A DNA stretch of 64,000 nt, taken from Motilimonas sp. E26 (GTDB lineage: Bacteria; Pseudomonadota; Gammaproteobacteria; Enterobacterales; CBDFNC01). The stretch is from positions 178,777-242,776 of the forward strand of contig NZ_JAIBHJ010000005.1 in the NCBI RefSeq assembly GCF_021278025.1, read 5' to 3'. The notes below the pieces were generated by a model. That model saw only the letters and a program-made list of their open reading frames with translations, searched no databases and was not told the DNA's origin. Positions 35,077 to 44,908 of the stretch are shown here, piece after piece; the stretch's first letter is position 1; each line of letters opens with the position of its first letter. A program made the translations under genes and the position numbers.

Positions 35077-36855
35077 ATGTCTGAATCAAGCACAAAATTA
35101 ACCCGCCAAGAAATTTACGATAAAATACGAAAGTCGAGTAAAGAAGAATACATACTTGACGAAATGAAACGCTTAGGCTTTTGGCGTAATGACGAAGAAC
35201 AGCCCAATTTAACTCAGGAATTTGTTGAAAAACGCGCTCAGTTAATGGCTCAGCTGAGAGAGTTAAGTTCACAGGATGAATTATATAGTGATCCAGAAAA
35301 AGCGCTGGCGCACCTACACCAAGAGCGTAAAAAAGCCGCGTTAGAAAAGCGCGAACAAGTGCGCCAGACAAGAAATAAAACTCGCTATGAAAATGCCCTC
35401 AATTGGTATCAAAAACAACAAAAAGAAATTACTTATTTGGGAGAAAACTTTTCTGCGGGCTTAAGCGAAAAAATCAGCGATAAGAGTAAATTAACCAGTC
35501 AAGGCCTGCCCTATTTTGCTGATAGTCAAGCATTAGCCCAAGGAATGGGTATCAGTATCGGAGAGCTAAGGTTTCTGTGCTACCAGAAAGAGGTATCGCA
35601 AACCAGCCACTATAAAAAGTTTGCCATTGAAAAGAAAACAGGTGGTAAACGGCATATTTCAGCCCCCATGCCTAGGCTAAAACGAGCGCAATATTGGCTA
35701 CTAGAGAATGTACTCGCCCCCGTTAAGTTACACTCTGCCGCACATGGTTTTGTACCTGGGCGCAGCATACTTAGCAATGCCCAACCACATATAAACAAAG
35801 GTGTAGTCGTCAACTTTGACCTGAAAGACTTTTTCCCTAGTATCAATTACGCTCGAGTGAAGGGACTATTTTGCAAACAAGGATACAGCGAAGAGTTGGC
35901 CACCCTGTTTGCCTTATTGGCCACCGAGCCGGACACCGAGGCGGTGGCGATGGACGGCCAAGTTTGGCATATTGACCAAGGGCCAAGAACTTTGCCACAA
36001 GGCGCGCCTTGTAGCCCCGCCATCACTAATATTTTGTGCCGACGTTTGGACGCTAGACTAGCAGGAATGGCAGAAAAACTAGGCTTTGCCTATACCCGAT
36101 ATGCCGACGATCTCAGTTTTTCCAGCGACGAACCAAATAAAGTGCAGTCTTTGCTATGGCGAGTAAAACAAATTGTTACAAGTGAAGGGTTTTTATTACA
36201 TCCAGATAAAACTAAGGTCATGCGCCGCCATCAAAAACAGGAAGTCACTGGTGTCGTGGTTAATGAAAAAGCATCGGTGGATCGCAAAACTCTAAAACGC
36301 TTTCGCGCCATTTTACACCAAATAGACTTATACGGGCCCGAGGGTAAATCATGGGGCCCAGGGGCATTGTTTCCTAGCTTAGAAGGCTACGCCAACTTTG
36401 TTGCCATGCTGGACGCTCAAAAAGGCATCCCGTTACAAAAGCAATTAGTACATATTAAACGAAAATATGGCGTTAAAACGCGCTCCAGCAAGGTGACTCA
36501 GTTAAATAAACGCTTGATGCGCGTGAAGGCAGGCTTAGGTGAAGCACCAAGAGAAAACTGGTGGCAACCAGCAGAAAAACCCGAACCAGTACTCGAGTTG
36601 ACACCAAAGCAACAAGCCGCGCAAAAACCAGCGAGAAAAGTCACCGGCCCAGTGGAGCAAGAATACGCAGAAAGCGCGCCAGAACAAAACCCACAATCCG
36701 AAGCAGAAGAAGATACTAAATTAAGCACTAAAGATTATATTTTCATTGGACTATTTATGCCGATTGCTTTGGCACAAATGATCTACAAGGCTTCCTGGAA
36801 AACCAAAATTAAGCTTATGGTGGTGGGCACTATCATTTGGCTACTGTTCGGTTAA
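35077..36855 (+). CDS. Retron reverse transcriptase with C-terminal membrane segment
   Basis: A 592-residue group II-like reverse transcriptase. It has the retron NAxxH motif at Asn234-His238 (SNAQPH), catalytic Asp248 in NFDLKDFFPSI, LPQGAPCSPAI, the active-site Tyr342-Ala-Asp-Asp345 (TRYADDLSFS), and the VTG motif at 390-392. With its RNA it should make branched msDNA. The N-terminal 110 residues are charged and helical. The last 190 residues are unusual: a linker rich in Pro, Glu and Gln, then two hydrophobic stretches (IFIGLFMPIALAQMIY and IKLMVVGTIIWLLFG), so the protein may be tethered to the membrane. ATG 35077 has GGAGG 8 bases upstream. A TTG at 35053 is rejected as the start. Confidence 0.93.
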   Translation: MSESSTKLTRQEIYDKIRKSSKEEYILDEMKRLGFWRNDEEQPNLTQEFVEKRAQLMAQLRELSSQDELYSDPEKALAHLHQERKKAALEKREQVRQTRNKTRYENALNWYQKQQKEITYLGENFSAGLSEKISDKSKLTSQGLPYFADSQALAQGMGISIGELRFLCYQKEVSQTSHYKKFAIEKKTGGKRHISAPMPRLKRAQYWLLENVLAPVKLHSAAHGFVPGRSILSNAQPHINKGVVVNFDLKDFFPSINYARVKGLFCKQGYSEELATLFALLATEPDTEAVAMDGQVWHIDQGPRTLPQGAPCSPAITNILCRRLDARLAGMAEKLGFAYTRYADDLSFSSDEPNKVQSLLWRVKQIVTSEGFLLHPDKTKVMRRHQKQEVTGVVVNEKASVDRKTLKRFRAILHQIDLYGPEGKSWGPGALFPSLEGYANFVAMLDAQKGIPLQKQLVHIKRKYGVKTRSSKVTQLNKRLMRVKAGLGEAPRENWWQPAEKPEPVLELTPKQQAAQKPARKVTGPVEQEYAESAPEQNPQSEAEEDTKLSTKDYIFIGLFMPIALAQMIYKASWKTKIKLMVVGTIIWLLFG

Positions 36856-36880
36856 AAACCCCGATAGTCAATGCATTTGG

Positions 36881-37123
36881 TTAGTTAACGCTCTCAAGAT
36901 GGAGTAAACCAGGTGTAACCAAACCGGGAAACATATTTTCCGCAAAACGGCGCGATTCAATACGCGCCTTTTTTTCATAGTACTGCGCAATTTCACGCTG
37001 CTTCTTCTCGGCCGCTAGCTTATTATCTAGTTTTTCAAAATAGCCATTAATCACAAAATTCAAGGTAATTGGTAGTGCACTCACTAAAATAACAATCGGT
37101 GCTACCCATTTAAAGTCTTTCAT
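36881..37123 (-). CDS. Small single-membrane-segment protein
   Basis: An 80-residue protein that I do not recognise. It begins MKDFKWVAPIVILVSALPIT, one membrane segment, then a charged helix (EKLDNKLAAEKKQREIAQYY). Convergent with the reverse transcriptase gene, it lies between the retron and trmL. No function can be given. Confidence 0.55.
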   Translation of the reverse strand: MKDFKWVAPIVILVSALPITLNFVINGYFEKLDNKLAAEKKQREIAQYYEKKARIESRRFAENMFPGLVTPGLLHLESVN

Positions 37124-37217
37124 ATCTATCCCACCAGTAAATACCAGCCGCTATCATACCGCAAAAGTAGAATTTATTTGATATGCTTGCGGTTTCGTTC
37201 TTGATTGAGTAACCATC

Positions 37218-37682
37218 ATGTTAGAAGTCGCCCTGTACCAACCAGAAATCCCGCCGAATACTGGAAATATCATTCGTTTATGCGCCAACACTGGCTGTAA
37301 ATTGCACCTAATAGAGCCGCTGGGATTTGATCTTGATGATAAAAAGGTTCGCCGTGCTGGTCTTGATTATCATGAGATGACTCATGTTACACGTCATGCC
37401 AGTTACGAAGATTTTCTAGCTTATGTTGGCAACAAACGCCTGTTTGCATGCACCACCAAAACCACAACTTTTCATAGTGATAGTGAGTTTAAAGATGGTG
37501 ATATTTTATTATTTGGCCCTGAAACCCGCGGCCTACCACCTGAAATTTTAGATAGCTTACCCGTTGAGCAAAAGCTGCGGATCCCAATGAGCCCCAATAG
37601 TCGCTCAATGAATTTATCTAATGCGGTGTCGGTATTTGTTTATGAAGGCTGGCGTCAACTAGGTTATCCAGGCGCAGTTTAA
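37218..37682 (+). CDS. trmL: tRNA (cytidine/uridine-2'-O-)-methyltransferase TrmL
   Basis: A 154-residue SPOUT methyltransferase with [27 protein letters not shown] and the knot-forming [20 protein letters not shown]. It methylates the wobble base of tRNA-Leu isoacceptors. Length is as expected (about 155). A monocistronic gene next to the retron. Confidence 0.95.
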   Translation: MLEVALYQPEIPPNTGNIIRLCANTGCKLHLIEPLGFDLDDKKVRRAGLDYHEMTHVTRHASYEDFLAYVGNKRLFACTTKTTTFHSDSEFKDGDILLFGPETRGLPPEILDSLPVEQKLRIPMSPNSRSMNLSNAVSVFVYEGWRQLGYPGAV

Positions 37683-37693
37683 CTTAACGACGG

Positions 37694-38464
37694 TTAAAGC
37701 GGCTGTGAAAAATCATGTAAACCTATCAGGTTAGCAGCTTTAGCAACAAGTGCACATCGATGGTCGCCATTCATATATTGCGCAATGGCGTCACTATCAT
37801 CAATCGCATCATTAGCTAATAACTCAATTCTACAAGCGTTGTACTCTTGTTTAAATGCAGATTGATTGGCTAAATAATAGGACACGCGCTGGGTTTGCTG
37901 CTGACCAAGGGCAATTTCAGCCACATTACATGCAGCCTGAACATAAGTTGCGCCGCCACGACACGCATCCGCTTTAAATTGAACTAACGCAACCCCACTA
38001 TAGGTTTGCTTCAGGCGTGCTACTTCGTTGGCTAACATATCGTCTTGGAGATCACGAGCCACTTGACAAATCAGACTCACATCAGCCCAACCACAAGAAC
38101 TTTCAATTTCAGTAAAGGCCAAGTAACTCATCGCTAATAATTGAGCTTTTTGAAGTTCGTATTCATTGCGACGCTGGCCATCATCTCGTTGTTGTAACTG
38201 TTGCTGCTTAATACGCTTTTCGGCAAGACGTGCTGTTCTCGCCGCTTCACACTCTTTATCTTGGAAGATTAAGTCAGTAAGTTCGCTCGGTATCATACTG
38301 GCGGAGAAATTATTATAACTACACTCAACCAGTTTTCCCTTTGCTTCATCAACGTGTGTCTCATAATAAGCAATATCTTTGCTACCACAGCCTATTAATA
38401 TTGCCGCTAGCCCAGTTAAACCGAGCCATTTTCTCAGCGCATTCACAGTTTCACTCAAGGTCAA
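37694..38464 (-). CDS. Hypothetical lipoprotein
   Basis: A 256-residue protein of unknown function. The N-terminal signal ends in the lipobox LIGC near residue 26. An EAARTARLAEKRIKQQQLQQ stretch around residues 75-100 looks like a coiled coil. Several Cys residues follow in the mature part (CGWADVSLIC, DACRGG, AACNVA, NACRIE, HRCALV). It is convergent with trmL and downstream of the MATE pump gene. Confidence 0.6.
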   Translation of the reverse strand: MTLSETVNALRKWLGLTGLAAILIGCGSKDIAYYETHVDEAKGKLVECSYNNFSASMIPSELTDLIFQDKECEAARTARLAEKRIKQQQLQQRDDGQRRNEYELQKAQLLAMSYLAFTEIESSCGWADVSLICQVARDLQDDMLANEVARLKQTYSGVALVQFKADACRGGATYVQAACNVAEIALGQQQTQRVSYYLANQSAFKQEYNACRIELLANDAIDDSDAIAQYMNGDHRCALVAKAANLIGLHDFSQPL

Positions 38465-38507
38465 ATTAATATCACCACAAGTGTAACGGAGATCAGTGAT
38501 ATTTCAA

Positions 38508-39875
38508 TCAACCTATATCATTAAATGACCAAAAACGATTATTACGCTGCATTCTACAATAGAGATAACCTAGACTTAGCCCGCGACCTAGCATAAAGGC
38601 ATTCATTGCCATCCATAAGCTGTGATTGCCAAAGTCTTTTGCCAACCACCACACTGGAAAAAAACAGCACAGTGTTGCAAACACCATACTGTTTCGCATT
38701 GCTTTGGCTTGAGTCGCACCAATGAAAATGCCATCTAAAATAAAGCACCAAACTGAGGTCAATGGAATAAATACCAACCAAATAAGGTAATTATTTGCAG
38801 TTGTTTGAATGCTGGGAATATCGGTAATTAAAGCGATAATATGGGCACCAAACAGAGCGAAAATAACCATTAACAACATGGCAAATAGTAACGCGTAAAA
38901 GAAAGTCACATTGACGCAGCGCTTAAATTCAACGGAGTCACGTCGTCCCACCGCTTTACCTACCTGCGCTTCAATGGCATAAGCTAAACCGTCTAGGGCA
39001 AAAGAAATAAAAAGTAAGAAGTTTAATAACACCGCATTGGCAGCCACAATATCATCACCTAAACGCGCGCCGTAAAAGGTCATAAATGAGAAACAAATTT
39101 GCACACATAAGGTACGTAAAAAAATATCTCGGTTGAGAGCAATCAGACGGAAAAAGTTTACCTTGACCCAAATCTTTTTCATTAATGCTGACAAATCACC
39201 TGGCTGCCAATGTGGCTTAATGGCCTGGAACACAAAATATAAGCCCAGCCCAAAACCAAAATAATCAGCTATGACTGACGCTGCCGCCGCACCTTGCACT
39301 TGCCAACCTAAGCCTAAAACAAACCATAGATCGAGCAAAATATTAACGAGGTTAGTGATGATTAATAACCACATTGGCGCACGTGCATTTTGCATCCCGA
39401 GTAGCCAACCTAAGATGACATAATTCGCTAACGCTGCCGGTGCACTCCAAATGCGAATGGAAAAATACTGCTGTGCATAAAACGCCACTTGCTCACTTGG
39501 CGCCGCCAACATTAGCCCTAAGTTTAAGATAACACTTTGCAGCACTAGCAATAACACGGATAAAGCCCCGGCCAACACCAAAGATTGCAGCAGCACTTGT
39601 TTGATCGCCATGGCATCGTTACGCCCAAAAGCCTGTGCCACCAGCCCCGTTGTCGACATGCGTAAAAAACCCAGCAACCAAAATGCCAAGGTGATCAGCA
39701 TTGCCCCTACCGAAACGCCAGCTAGGTAGTAACTATGATCGAGATGACCTAGCACAGCGGCATCCACCAAGCCCAACAGAGGTACAGTGACATTTGACAG
39801 CATCATCGGCAACGCCAGTGCAAACAAACGCTTACGATAACTAGGATCAGATAACCAGACGGGGGATTTCATCAT
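38508..39875 (-). CDS. MATE family efflux transporter (DinF-like)
   Basis: A 455-residue protein with twelve membrane segments and the MATE pattern: ALPMMLSNVTVPLLGLVDAA near the start, and AIEAQVGKAVGRRD in the middle. It exports drugs or metabolites using sodium or proton gradients. The start at 39875 has AAGGTG 5 bases upstream; a longer reading to 39926 is less likely. No LexA box is visible near it, although E. coli dinF is SOS-induced. Confidence 0.88.
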   Translation of the reverse strand: MMKSPVWLSDPSYRKRLFALALPMMLSNVTVPLLGLVDAAVLGHLDHSYYLAGVSVGAMLITLAFWLLGFLRMSTTGLVAQAFGRNDAMAIKQVLLQSLVLAGALSVLLLVLQSVILNLGLMLAAPSEQVAFYAQQYFSIRIWSAPAALANYVILGWLLGMQNARAPMWLLIITNLVNILLDLWFVLGLGWQVQGAAAASVIADYFGFGLGLYFVFQAIKPHWQPGDLSALMKKIWVKVNFFRLIALNRDIFLRTLCVQICFSFMTFYGARLGDDIVAANAVLLNFLLFISFALDGLAYAIEAQVGKAVGRRDSVEFKRCVNVTFFYALLFAMLLMVIFALFGAHIIALITDIPSIQTTANNYLIWLVFIPLTSVWCFILDGIFIGATQAKAMRNSMVFATLCCFFPVWWLAKDFGNHSLWMAMNAFMLGRGLSLGYLYCRMQRNNRFWSFNDIG

Positions 39876-40039
39876 TTTACACCTTGAACAATTCGCGCGA
39901 AGTGTAACAAACCATCCGCTAAACACTACCTATAAAGGGTAAAATTGTATTTAATTAGCCGCTTATTAACGCAAAGCAAGCATCGCGGTGGGAGTACAGA
40001 TTATCATCAAGAACATATCTCATAATTCAAGGAGCCCTG

Positions 40040-41242
40040 ATGCTTAATATTGTCGATAGAGCGAAAGAAGACAGAGTACTACCAATATTTCGACTTGGCT
40101 TTCGGCCATTCTTTCTATTTGCCAGCTTATACGCAATTTTATGTATTCCTGTGTGGCTATGGCTGCGTAGTCATGGTCAACCCGATCTACTCGTAGTCCC
40201 CGCCCTATGGTGGCACGTTCATGAACTATTATTTGGTTTTGCCATGGCGATAGTGATGGGCTTTGTATTAACGGCGGTGCAAAACTGGACTGGGATCCGA
40301 GGTACGCACAGTTGGGCTTTAGCGGGTTTGTTTAGTCTATGGCTGTTACCGCGGCTATTATTTTGGACCCCGACACCATTGATTATCATCTTAATCATTG
40401 AGTCTCTATTTATCTTAAGTTGCGCCATTGCAGTAGCTAAACGTGTGATAAAAATGAAACGCTGGAAAAACCTATTTTTCGTGCCGCTGTTGCTACTCGC
40501 TTTAGTGGTTAATGCATTAAGTTACATCAGCATTAACGGCCAACCAATATTGGGGCTTCAATTGCCATTTACCAGTTCAGCACTGTGGCAGAGTATGATT
40601 TGGTGGTTTGCCTTATTATTATCAATCATGGGTGCTCGAGTGATTCCTTTCTTTACCGCAACAAAACTAGGCATAGACAAACCCAGAAGCTTTTTTTGGC
40701 TAGAAAGCGCGGCGAACATTCCATTCATTGTGCTTTTTATTTTAAGCTTTATACCAAGCTTAAATGCTCTCTGGTCGCCGCCCTTATTCGTGTTTGCCGC
40801 CACCTTTCAATTTATTCGTCTATATCGCTGGCAAGGCCTTAAAACCTTACACGAGCCCCTACTGTGGTCATTACATTTAGGCTATGCCTTTATTCCTCTT
40901 AGTTTATTGGTGCTGGGGCTTAATCTGTTTCCGGGATTTTGGCACGTATCATTACATTTAATCGCCATAGGCAGTATTGCGGGGGTTATTTTGGCTATGA
41001 TCACTCGGGTTACCATGGGCCATACTGGTCGCAATATCTATCAAGGACCGAATATGACCTGGGCCTTTCTTGCCATCGCTGGTGCAGCATTGGTGCGCAC
41101 CTTTGCTGTTTTACTTTGGCCACTATGGATGAATGAATTGCTTTGGTTGGCTGGTGGCTTATGGTGTTTTGCCTTCGCTATATTCACATTAAAATTTGGG
41201 CCTATGCTAGTTCAACCCCGTGTCGATGATCACCCCGGTTAA
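40040..41242 (+). CDS. nnrS: NnrS family membrane protein
   Basis: A 400-residue protein with about twelve membrane segments. It begins near PIFRLGFRPFFLFASLYAIL and has WWHVHELLFGFAMAIVMGFV, MGARVIPFFTATKLG, and MITRVTMGHTGRNI. These His and Met segments define NnrS, a haem- and copper-containing membrane protein linked to nitric oxide stress and denitrification. No nitrite or nitric oxide reductase is in the window, so its role here is protective at most. Confidence 0.9.
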   Translation: MLNIVDRAKEDRVLPIFRLGFRPFFLFASLYAILCIPVWLWLRSHGQPDLLVVPALWWHVHELLFGFAMAIVMGFVLTAVQNWTGIRGTHSWALAGLFSLWLLPRLLFWTPTPLIIILIIESLFILSCAIAVAKRVIKMKRWKNLFFVPLLLLALVVNALSYISINGQPILGLQLPFTSSALWQSMIWWFALLLSIMGARVIPFFTATKLGIDKPRSFFWLESAANIPFIVLFILSFIPSLNALWSPPLFVFAATFQFIRLYRWQGLKTLHEPLLWSLHLGYAFIPLSLLVLGLNLFPGFWHVSLHLIAIGSIAGVILAMITRVTMGHTGRNIYQGPNMTWAFLAIAGAALVRTFAVLLWPLWMNELLWLAGGLWCFAFAIFTLKFGPMLVQPRVDDHPG

Positions 41243-41325
41243 ACTAAACCGTTAATAACGTAAAGTGAGTTGGAATAGCTTTGATACAATTCTATTGCAG
41301 ATTTCAGGTTGCCTTAAAATACAGC

Positions 41326-41355
41326 ACCTGCTTCATTCACTTGAATGAAGCAGGT
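41326..41355. repeat. Perfect 14-base inverted repeat after parD-like gene
   Basis: ACCTGCTTCATTCA and its exact complement are separated by only two bases. It lies at the end of the truncated toxin frame described next to it. On the minus strand it is followed by TATTTT, so it may end that transcript. Confidence 0.6.
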
Positions 41356-41419
41356 AAAGGCAGGCTCTGGTAAACGCATCGAAGAGAATAAAACTTGCTG
41401 AGTGTCGCTTTCTCGCCAT
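41333..41419 (-). pseudogene. Possible remnant of a toxin gene after parD
   Basis: An ATG at 41419 overlaps the parD stop codon as ATGA, the usual coupling in parDE operons. The frame stops after 28 codons, inside the inverted repeat. A ParE toxin would need about 95 residues. The 28-residue sequence is not recognisably ParE, so this is only a hint of a lost toxin. Confidence 0.25.
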
Positions 41420-41658
41420 CAAGCAGCGAAATCGTCAAATTCAGCAATCAACTGTTCAAATGAATATTCAATTAAGGCGTTCTCACAACCATTATTCATC
41501 ATAAAACGCAGCGCATTGGCTTTTGCTTCAGCATGCTCTAATGCCTTTAGCCCTGCCAGTATCACATCTTTCTCAGAAGCATAACGCCCTGTCGCTACTT
41601 GCCGCGCAACAAAACTATTAAAATGCGTATCCAACATCAAACTGATCTTTTCAGTCAT
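41419..41658 (-). CDS. ParD-family type II antitoxin
   Basis: A 79-residue protein. MTEKISLMLDTHFNSFVARQVATG is the ribbon-helix-helix DNA-binding part of ParD, and RYASEKDVILAGLKALEHAE follows as usual. The C-terminus would bind the toxin. No full-length ParE follows; only a 28-codon frame overlaps its stop. It may be an orphan antitoxin that survives as a regulator or as protection against a related toxin. Confidence 0.82.
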   Translation of the reverse strand: MTEKISLMLDTHFNSFVARQVATGRYASEKDVILAGLKALEHAEAKANALRFMMNNGCENALIEYSFEQLIAEFDDFAA

Positions 41659-41893
41659 TCGCTCACCTTAGACTTAGATGAAAAACAAAACCCAAGAAAC
41701 AAACTAGGGGTTGCTGCTCTACCTATCAATTAAAAATAACAAAGATGTATAATTAACCGCCTAAATCGATATTAGACTATATTGATAGATCTAACAAAAT
41801 ATGTTCAAACTAAATGGCCTAGGCCAGAGAAGGATAAAACCTCTGAGTAAGCATCACTATTGCTAGCGTTAACATTAAGAACGGTTGCTTAAA

Positions 41894-42523
41894 CTAACGG
41901 TCAGAAATAACATAAAAGTCAGACACTAACTGATCCATATCAACAGCAGGTATGCTACCAGGCTCAAACTCTGGCCGAAATACCGCCTGTAACTCTCCTT
42001 CTGGATTAAGTAACGCAATCGATGCACTGTGATCAACTAAATACGCTCCTTCTGTGCCCTCTTCGACGATGCTATAAACCATCCCTAGCGCACGAGTCAG
42101 TGGAAACAACACTTTATGAGCAGCTGTTACACCAACAAATTCATCATTAAAATAGTGAGTATATTCGGTCAAATTTTTTGGCGTATCACGGTTAGGGTCA
42201 ACCGATAAAAACACCACCTGCACATCAGCCTTTGCCGGGTTAGCCTTAAGCTGAGGGTAAATACGATTTAAGTCGGCGAGAGTCGTTGGACAAATATCAG
42301 GGCAAAAGGTATAGCCAATAAACACTAGACTCCAACGCCCGAGTAAATCTTTTTTGGTAAACTCACTTTGGTCCCGCACTAAAGTAAAGTCCGCTAACAC
42401 CTTAGCCGGCTGGTAATACACCGCTTTCACTGCAGGTGCGCGATTAATAATTTGTACCCCTGCCCAGCTTCCAGCCAGCAAGGCTAGCAGCGCAATCAAT
42501 ATCCATGATGATTTAGATTTCAT
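41894..42523 (-). CDS. SCO1/SenC copper chaperone
   Basis: A 209-residue protein. A single N-terminal membrane anchor precedes a thioredoxin-like domain with the copper-binding FCPDICPTT (C-x3-C) and the later VDHSAS His. It loads copper into the CuA site of cytochrome c oxidase subunit II. ATG 42523 overlaps the ctaB stop as ATGA. It is the last gene of the oxidase assembly operon. Confidence 0.9.
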   Translation of the reverse strand: MKSKSSWILIALLALLAGSWAGVQIINRAPAVKAVYYQPAKVLADFTLVRDQSEFTKKDLLGRWSLVFIGYTFCPDICPTTLADLNRIYPQLKANPAKADVQVVFLSVDPNRDTPKNLTEYTHYFNDEFVGVTAAHKVLFPLTRALGMVYSIVEEGTEGAYLVDHSASIALLNPEGELQAVFRPEFEPGSIPAVDMDQLVSDFYVISDR

Positions 42524-43425
42524 AACAACCAATGATCCAACAACAAAGCTAAAAACAGGATCATGAGGTGAACAATCGAAAATTTAAAGGTATTTATTGC
42601 ACTATTGGGCTGTGGCTTAAATTTTAATCGCCAAGCATGCTGCATAAAGCGCAGATTAAGCCCCATCACTACCACCCCATAAAGCCATGACGACAACCCA
42701 GTTAAACAAGGTAATAGCGCAACGGCACAAAGTAACAAGGTATAAAGCAACACGCAGGTTTTGGTAAATTCAACGCCATGAGTTACCGGCAACATAGGAA
42801 TATTAGCTTTGGCATAATCATCACGACGATGAATAGCTAACGCCCAAAAATGGGGCGGTGTCCAAGTAAAAATAATCATCACCAACAACAGCGCGTTGCC
42901 ATCAAACTGCCCGGTCATGGCTGTCCAGCCCAATAAAGGCGGCATTGCCCCCGCTAAACCACCTATCACGATATTTTGCGGTGTGGCGCGTTTTAAAAAT
43001 AAGGTATAGACCACCGCATAACCTAACATGCTAGCAAAGGTTAAAATAGCTGTTAATAAATTGGCGGCCAATAGCAGCATGACAAAACCCATTAGCGCTA
43101 ATATACCCGCGAACAGACTCGCATTAAGCACCGACACGCGCCCCTTAGGTAAAGGCCGACCTTGAGTGCGCGCCATTTTGTCATCGATGTTGCGATCTAA
43201 AATCTGATTAATCGCCGCAGCAGACGCACAAACTAAACCTATACCCAGTAGTGAAAAAGTCGCCTGCAGCGGAGGAAGCCAACTTTCAACAGCCAAACAC
43301 ATTCCCACCAACGCAGTCAGCATCAACAAATAAATAACCTTTGGCTTCGTTAGCTGATAATAGCTGCGCCAGGTACTGCTCACAGATGTGTCTAACGCAC
43401 CGGAAACACTTAATAATTTAGCCAT
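42520..43425 (-). CDS. ctaB: Protoheme IX farnesyltransferase (haem O synthase)
   Basis: A 301-residue polyprenyltransferase with about nine membrane segments. Substrate motifs are [20 protein letters not shown] and the later [18 protein letters not shown] region ([11 protein letters not shown]). It adds a farnesyl chain to haem B to make haem O. It overlaps ctaA by 8 bases and the SCO gene by 4, so all three are coupled. Both haem O and haem A steps are present. Confidence 0.94.
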   Translation of the reverse strand: MAKLLSVSGALDTSVSSTWRSYYQLTKPKVIYLLMLTALVGMCLAVESWLPPLQATFSLLGIGLVCASAAAINQILDRNIDDKMARTQGRPLPKGRVSVLNASLFAGILALMGFVMLLLAANLLTAILTFASMLGYAVVYTLFLKRATPQNIVIGGLAGAMPPLLGWTAMTGQFDGNALLLVMIIFTWTPPHFWALAIHRRDDYAKANIPMLPVTHGVEFTKTCVLLYTLLLCAVALLPCLTGLSSWLYGVVVMGLNLRFMQHAWRLKFKPQPNSAINTFKFSIVHLMILFLALLLDHWLL

Positions 43426-44425
43426 GTCGACCTCCTTGCTCTTGCTTGGCTTGATACAAGCGCAGTAACAAGCTCACCAGTAATAACACTAAACACGCCG
43501 CCACTAAATTATGTGCCACCGCAATAGCAATAGGTAATTGCAACACCACATTACTAATTCCTAAGGCAAACTGAACACTCACCGCCACCAATAGTCCCCA
43601 AGCCAAGCCTCGACTTAAACTGTCTCGACTACGTAATAGCCAAGTAATGGCCAGCGCAACTAAACACAGCGCGGTCACCGCCGCCCAAATGCGGTGACTA
43701 ACATGGATAGTGGTGCGCGCGCCATAATCTAATACCCCATATTGATAAGTGTCAGCTTCTGGAACGTGAAGCGCAGCAGCTAGGTTATAGTTTTGCCACC
43801 AGTTGCCTTCACATAGCGGTAATTGCGTGCACACCACAGCCGCATAATTTGATGAAGTCCAACCACCTAAAGCGATTTGACACAGAAGAACGGCCAATCC
43901 TAACCAAGCTAAGCGAGACAAGCCCTGCCGCCATTGAATTTTCGTCCTTGGCATCGGCCACTGTTTAATGGTGAAGAGAAACAACAACGCCAGAATAAAG
44001 AAACCACCGAGCAAATGCCCCATCACTATTAAAGGCATCAAATTCATGGTGACAGTCCACATCCCTAGCGCAGCTTGAAAAATAACGCCCAATAACAAGC
44101 TCACACACAATAAGCGATCCACCCGACTAAAAAGGGCATGTAATGCAAAAGCAAAGATGAGTAATCCTAAACTTCCCGCTAAATAACGATGGATCATCTC
44201 ATTCCATGCTTTATGGGGCTCAAGGGGAACGTCAGGAAAAGCCGCAGCGGCCTTTGCTATTTCGTCAGGTGAATTAGGCACACTATGGTGGCCATAGCAG
44301 CCGGGCCAATCAGGACAACCTAAACCCGCTTCCGTTAAACGCGTATAAGCGCCCATACCAACCACCAAAAAAGCCAGCACTAGCGCGATAATAGAAAGAT
44401 ATTTCAGCTTAAAAATGGCCATCAA
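43418..44425 (-). CDS. ctaA: Haem A synthase (COX15/CtaA)
   Basis: A 335-residue protein with eight membrane segments. It shows [40 protein letters not shown] and HVSHRIWA, the conserved His ligands of this family. It oxidises haem O to haem A. ATG at 44425 or 44422 is equally possible. It lies between the small membrane protein gene and ctaB in the same operon. Confidence 0.93.
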   Translation of the reverse strand: MMAIFKLKYLSIIALVLAFLVVGMGAYTRLTEAGLGCPDWPGCYGHHSVPNSPDEIAKAAAAFPDVPLEPHKAWNEMIHRYLAGSLGLLIFAFALHALFSRVDRLLCVSLLLGVIFQAALGMWTVTMNLMPLIVMGHLLGGFFILALLFLFTIKQWPMPRTKIQWRQGLSRLAWLGLAVLLCQIALGGWTSSNYAAVVCTQLPLCEGNWWQNYNLAAALHVPEADTYQYGVLDYGARTTIHVSHRIWAAVTALCLVALAITWLLRSRDSLSRGLAWGLLVAVSVQFALGISNVVLQLPIAIAVAHNLVAACLVLLLVSLLLRLYQAKQEQGGRHG

Positions 44426-44455
44426 TCACCCTCATCCATGCTTCTCGCCTAACGT

Positions 44456-44908
44456 TTAACCCACTCGAGACATTTTCAATAACTTGCGTAAGTCCGTTTG
44501 CAATGCCTTAGCCACCTGTAATTGCTCACTCTGCTGCGATGGGATCACATAACGCAATAACACCAGCCCGGTAGGGTCACAAATATACCAATAGTCGGTA
44601 CTCAATTTAGCTTGCTCTGATTCACTAAGCTGCGCCATAGAAACACTACGCACACGATGCTGTTCACGCCCTAATGAGCTGATTAACTTAGGTAATAAGT
44701 TTGCCTCTTGATCGGTTTTCGGGTGTAGCAGTAACCATTGGCGATTATCACTCACTAACAACATCACTTGCTCAGGTAAAAACTCGCCTTTATTAAGCTT
44801 TCCCGCCTGATACCAGTGCTGATTAAGTACTAGTTTCGCCACGCCAAAAGGCAATACAAACACTAATAACAACAGCAGTAAGGTTTTATTTTTTCGCATA
44901 TAAACCAC
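44456..44908 (-). CDS. Membrane-anchored protein of the oxidase operon
   Basis: A 150-residue protein with one N-terminal membrane segment (LLLLLLVFVLPFGVAKLVL) and a periplasmic domain containing HPKTDQEANLLPKLI and LVLLRYVIPS. The domain looks thioredoxin-related but lacks a C-x-x-C pair. It overlaps SURF1 by 23 bases. Proteins like it occur between surf1 and ctaA in related bacteria, so an assembly role is likely but unproven. Confidence 0.7.
   Translation of the reverse strand: MVYMRKNKTLLLLLLVFVLPFGVAKLVLNQHWYQAGKLNKGEFLPEQVMLLVSDNRQWLLLHPKTDQEANLLPKLISSLGREQHRVRSVSMAQLSESEQAKLSTDYWYICDPTGLVLLRYVIPSQQSEQLQVAKALQTDLRKLLKMSRVG

Noticed and set aside
34686..35084. A 132-codon open frame across the gap between the SWIM gene and the reverse transcriptase
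   Set aside because: It crosses the a1/a2 repeats and the long hairpin, has no ribosome site or recognisable protein pattern, and is explained by the retron RNA.
41402..41584. Rightward open frame opposite the ParD gene
   Set aside because: It is a shadow of the antitoxin gene on the other strand and has no start signal.
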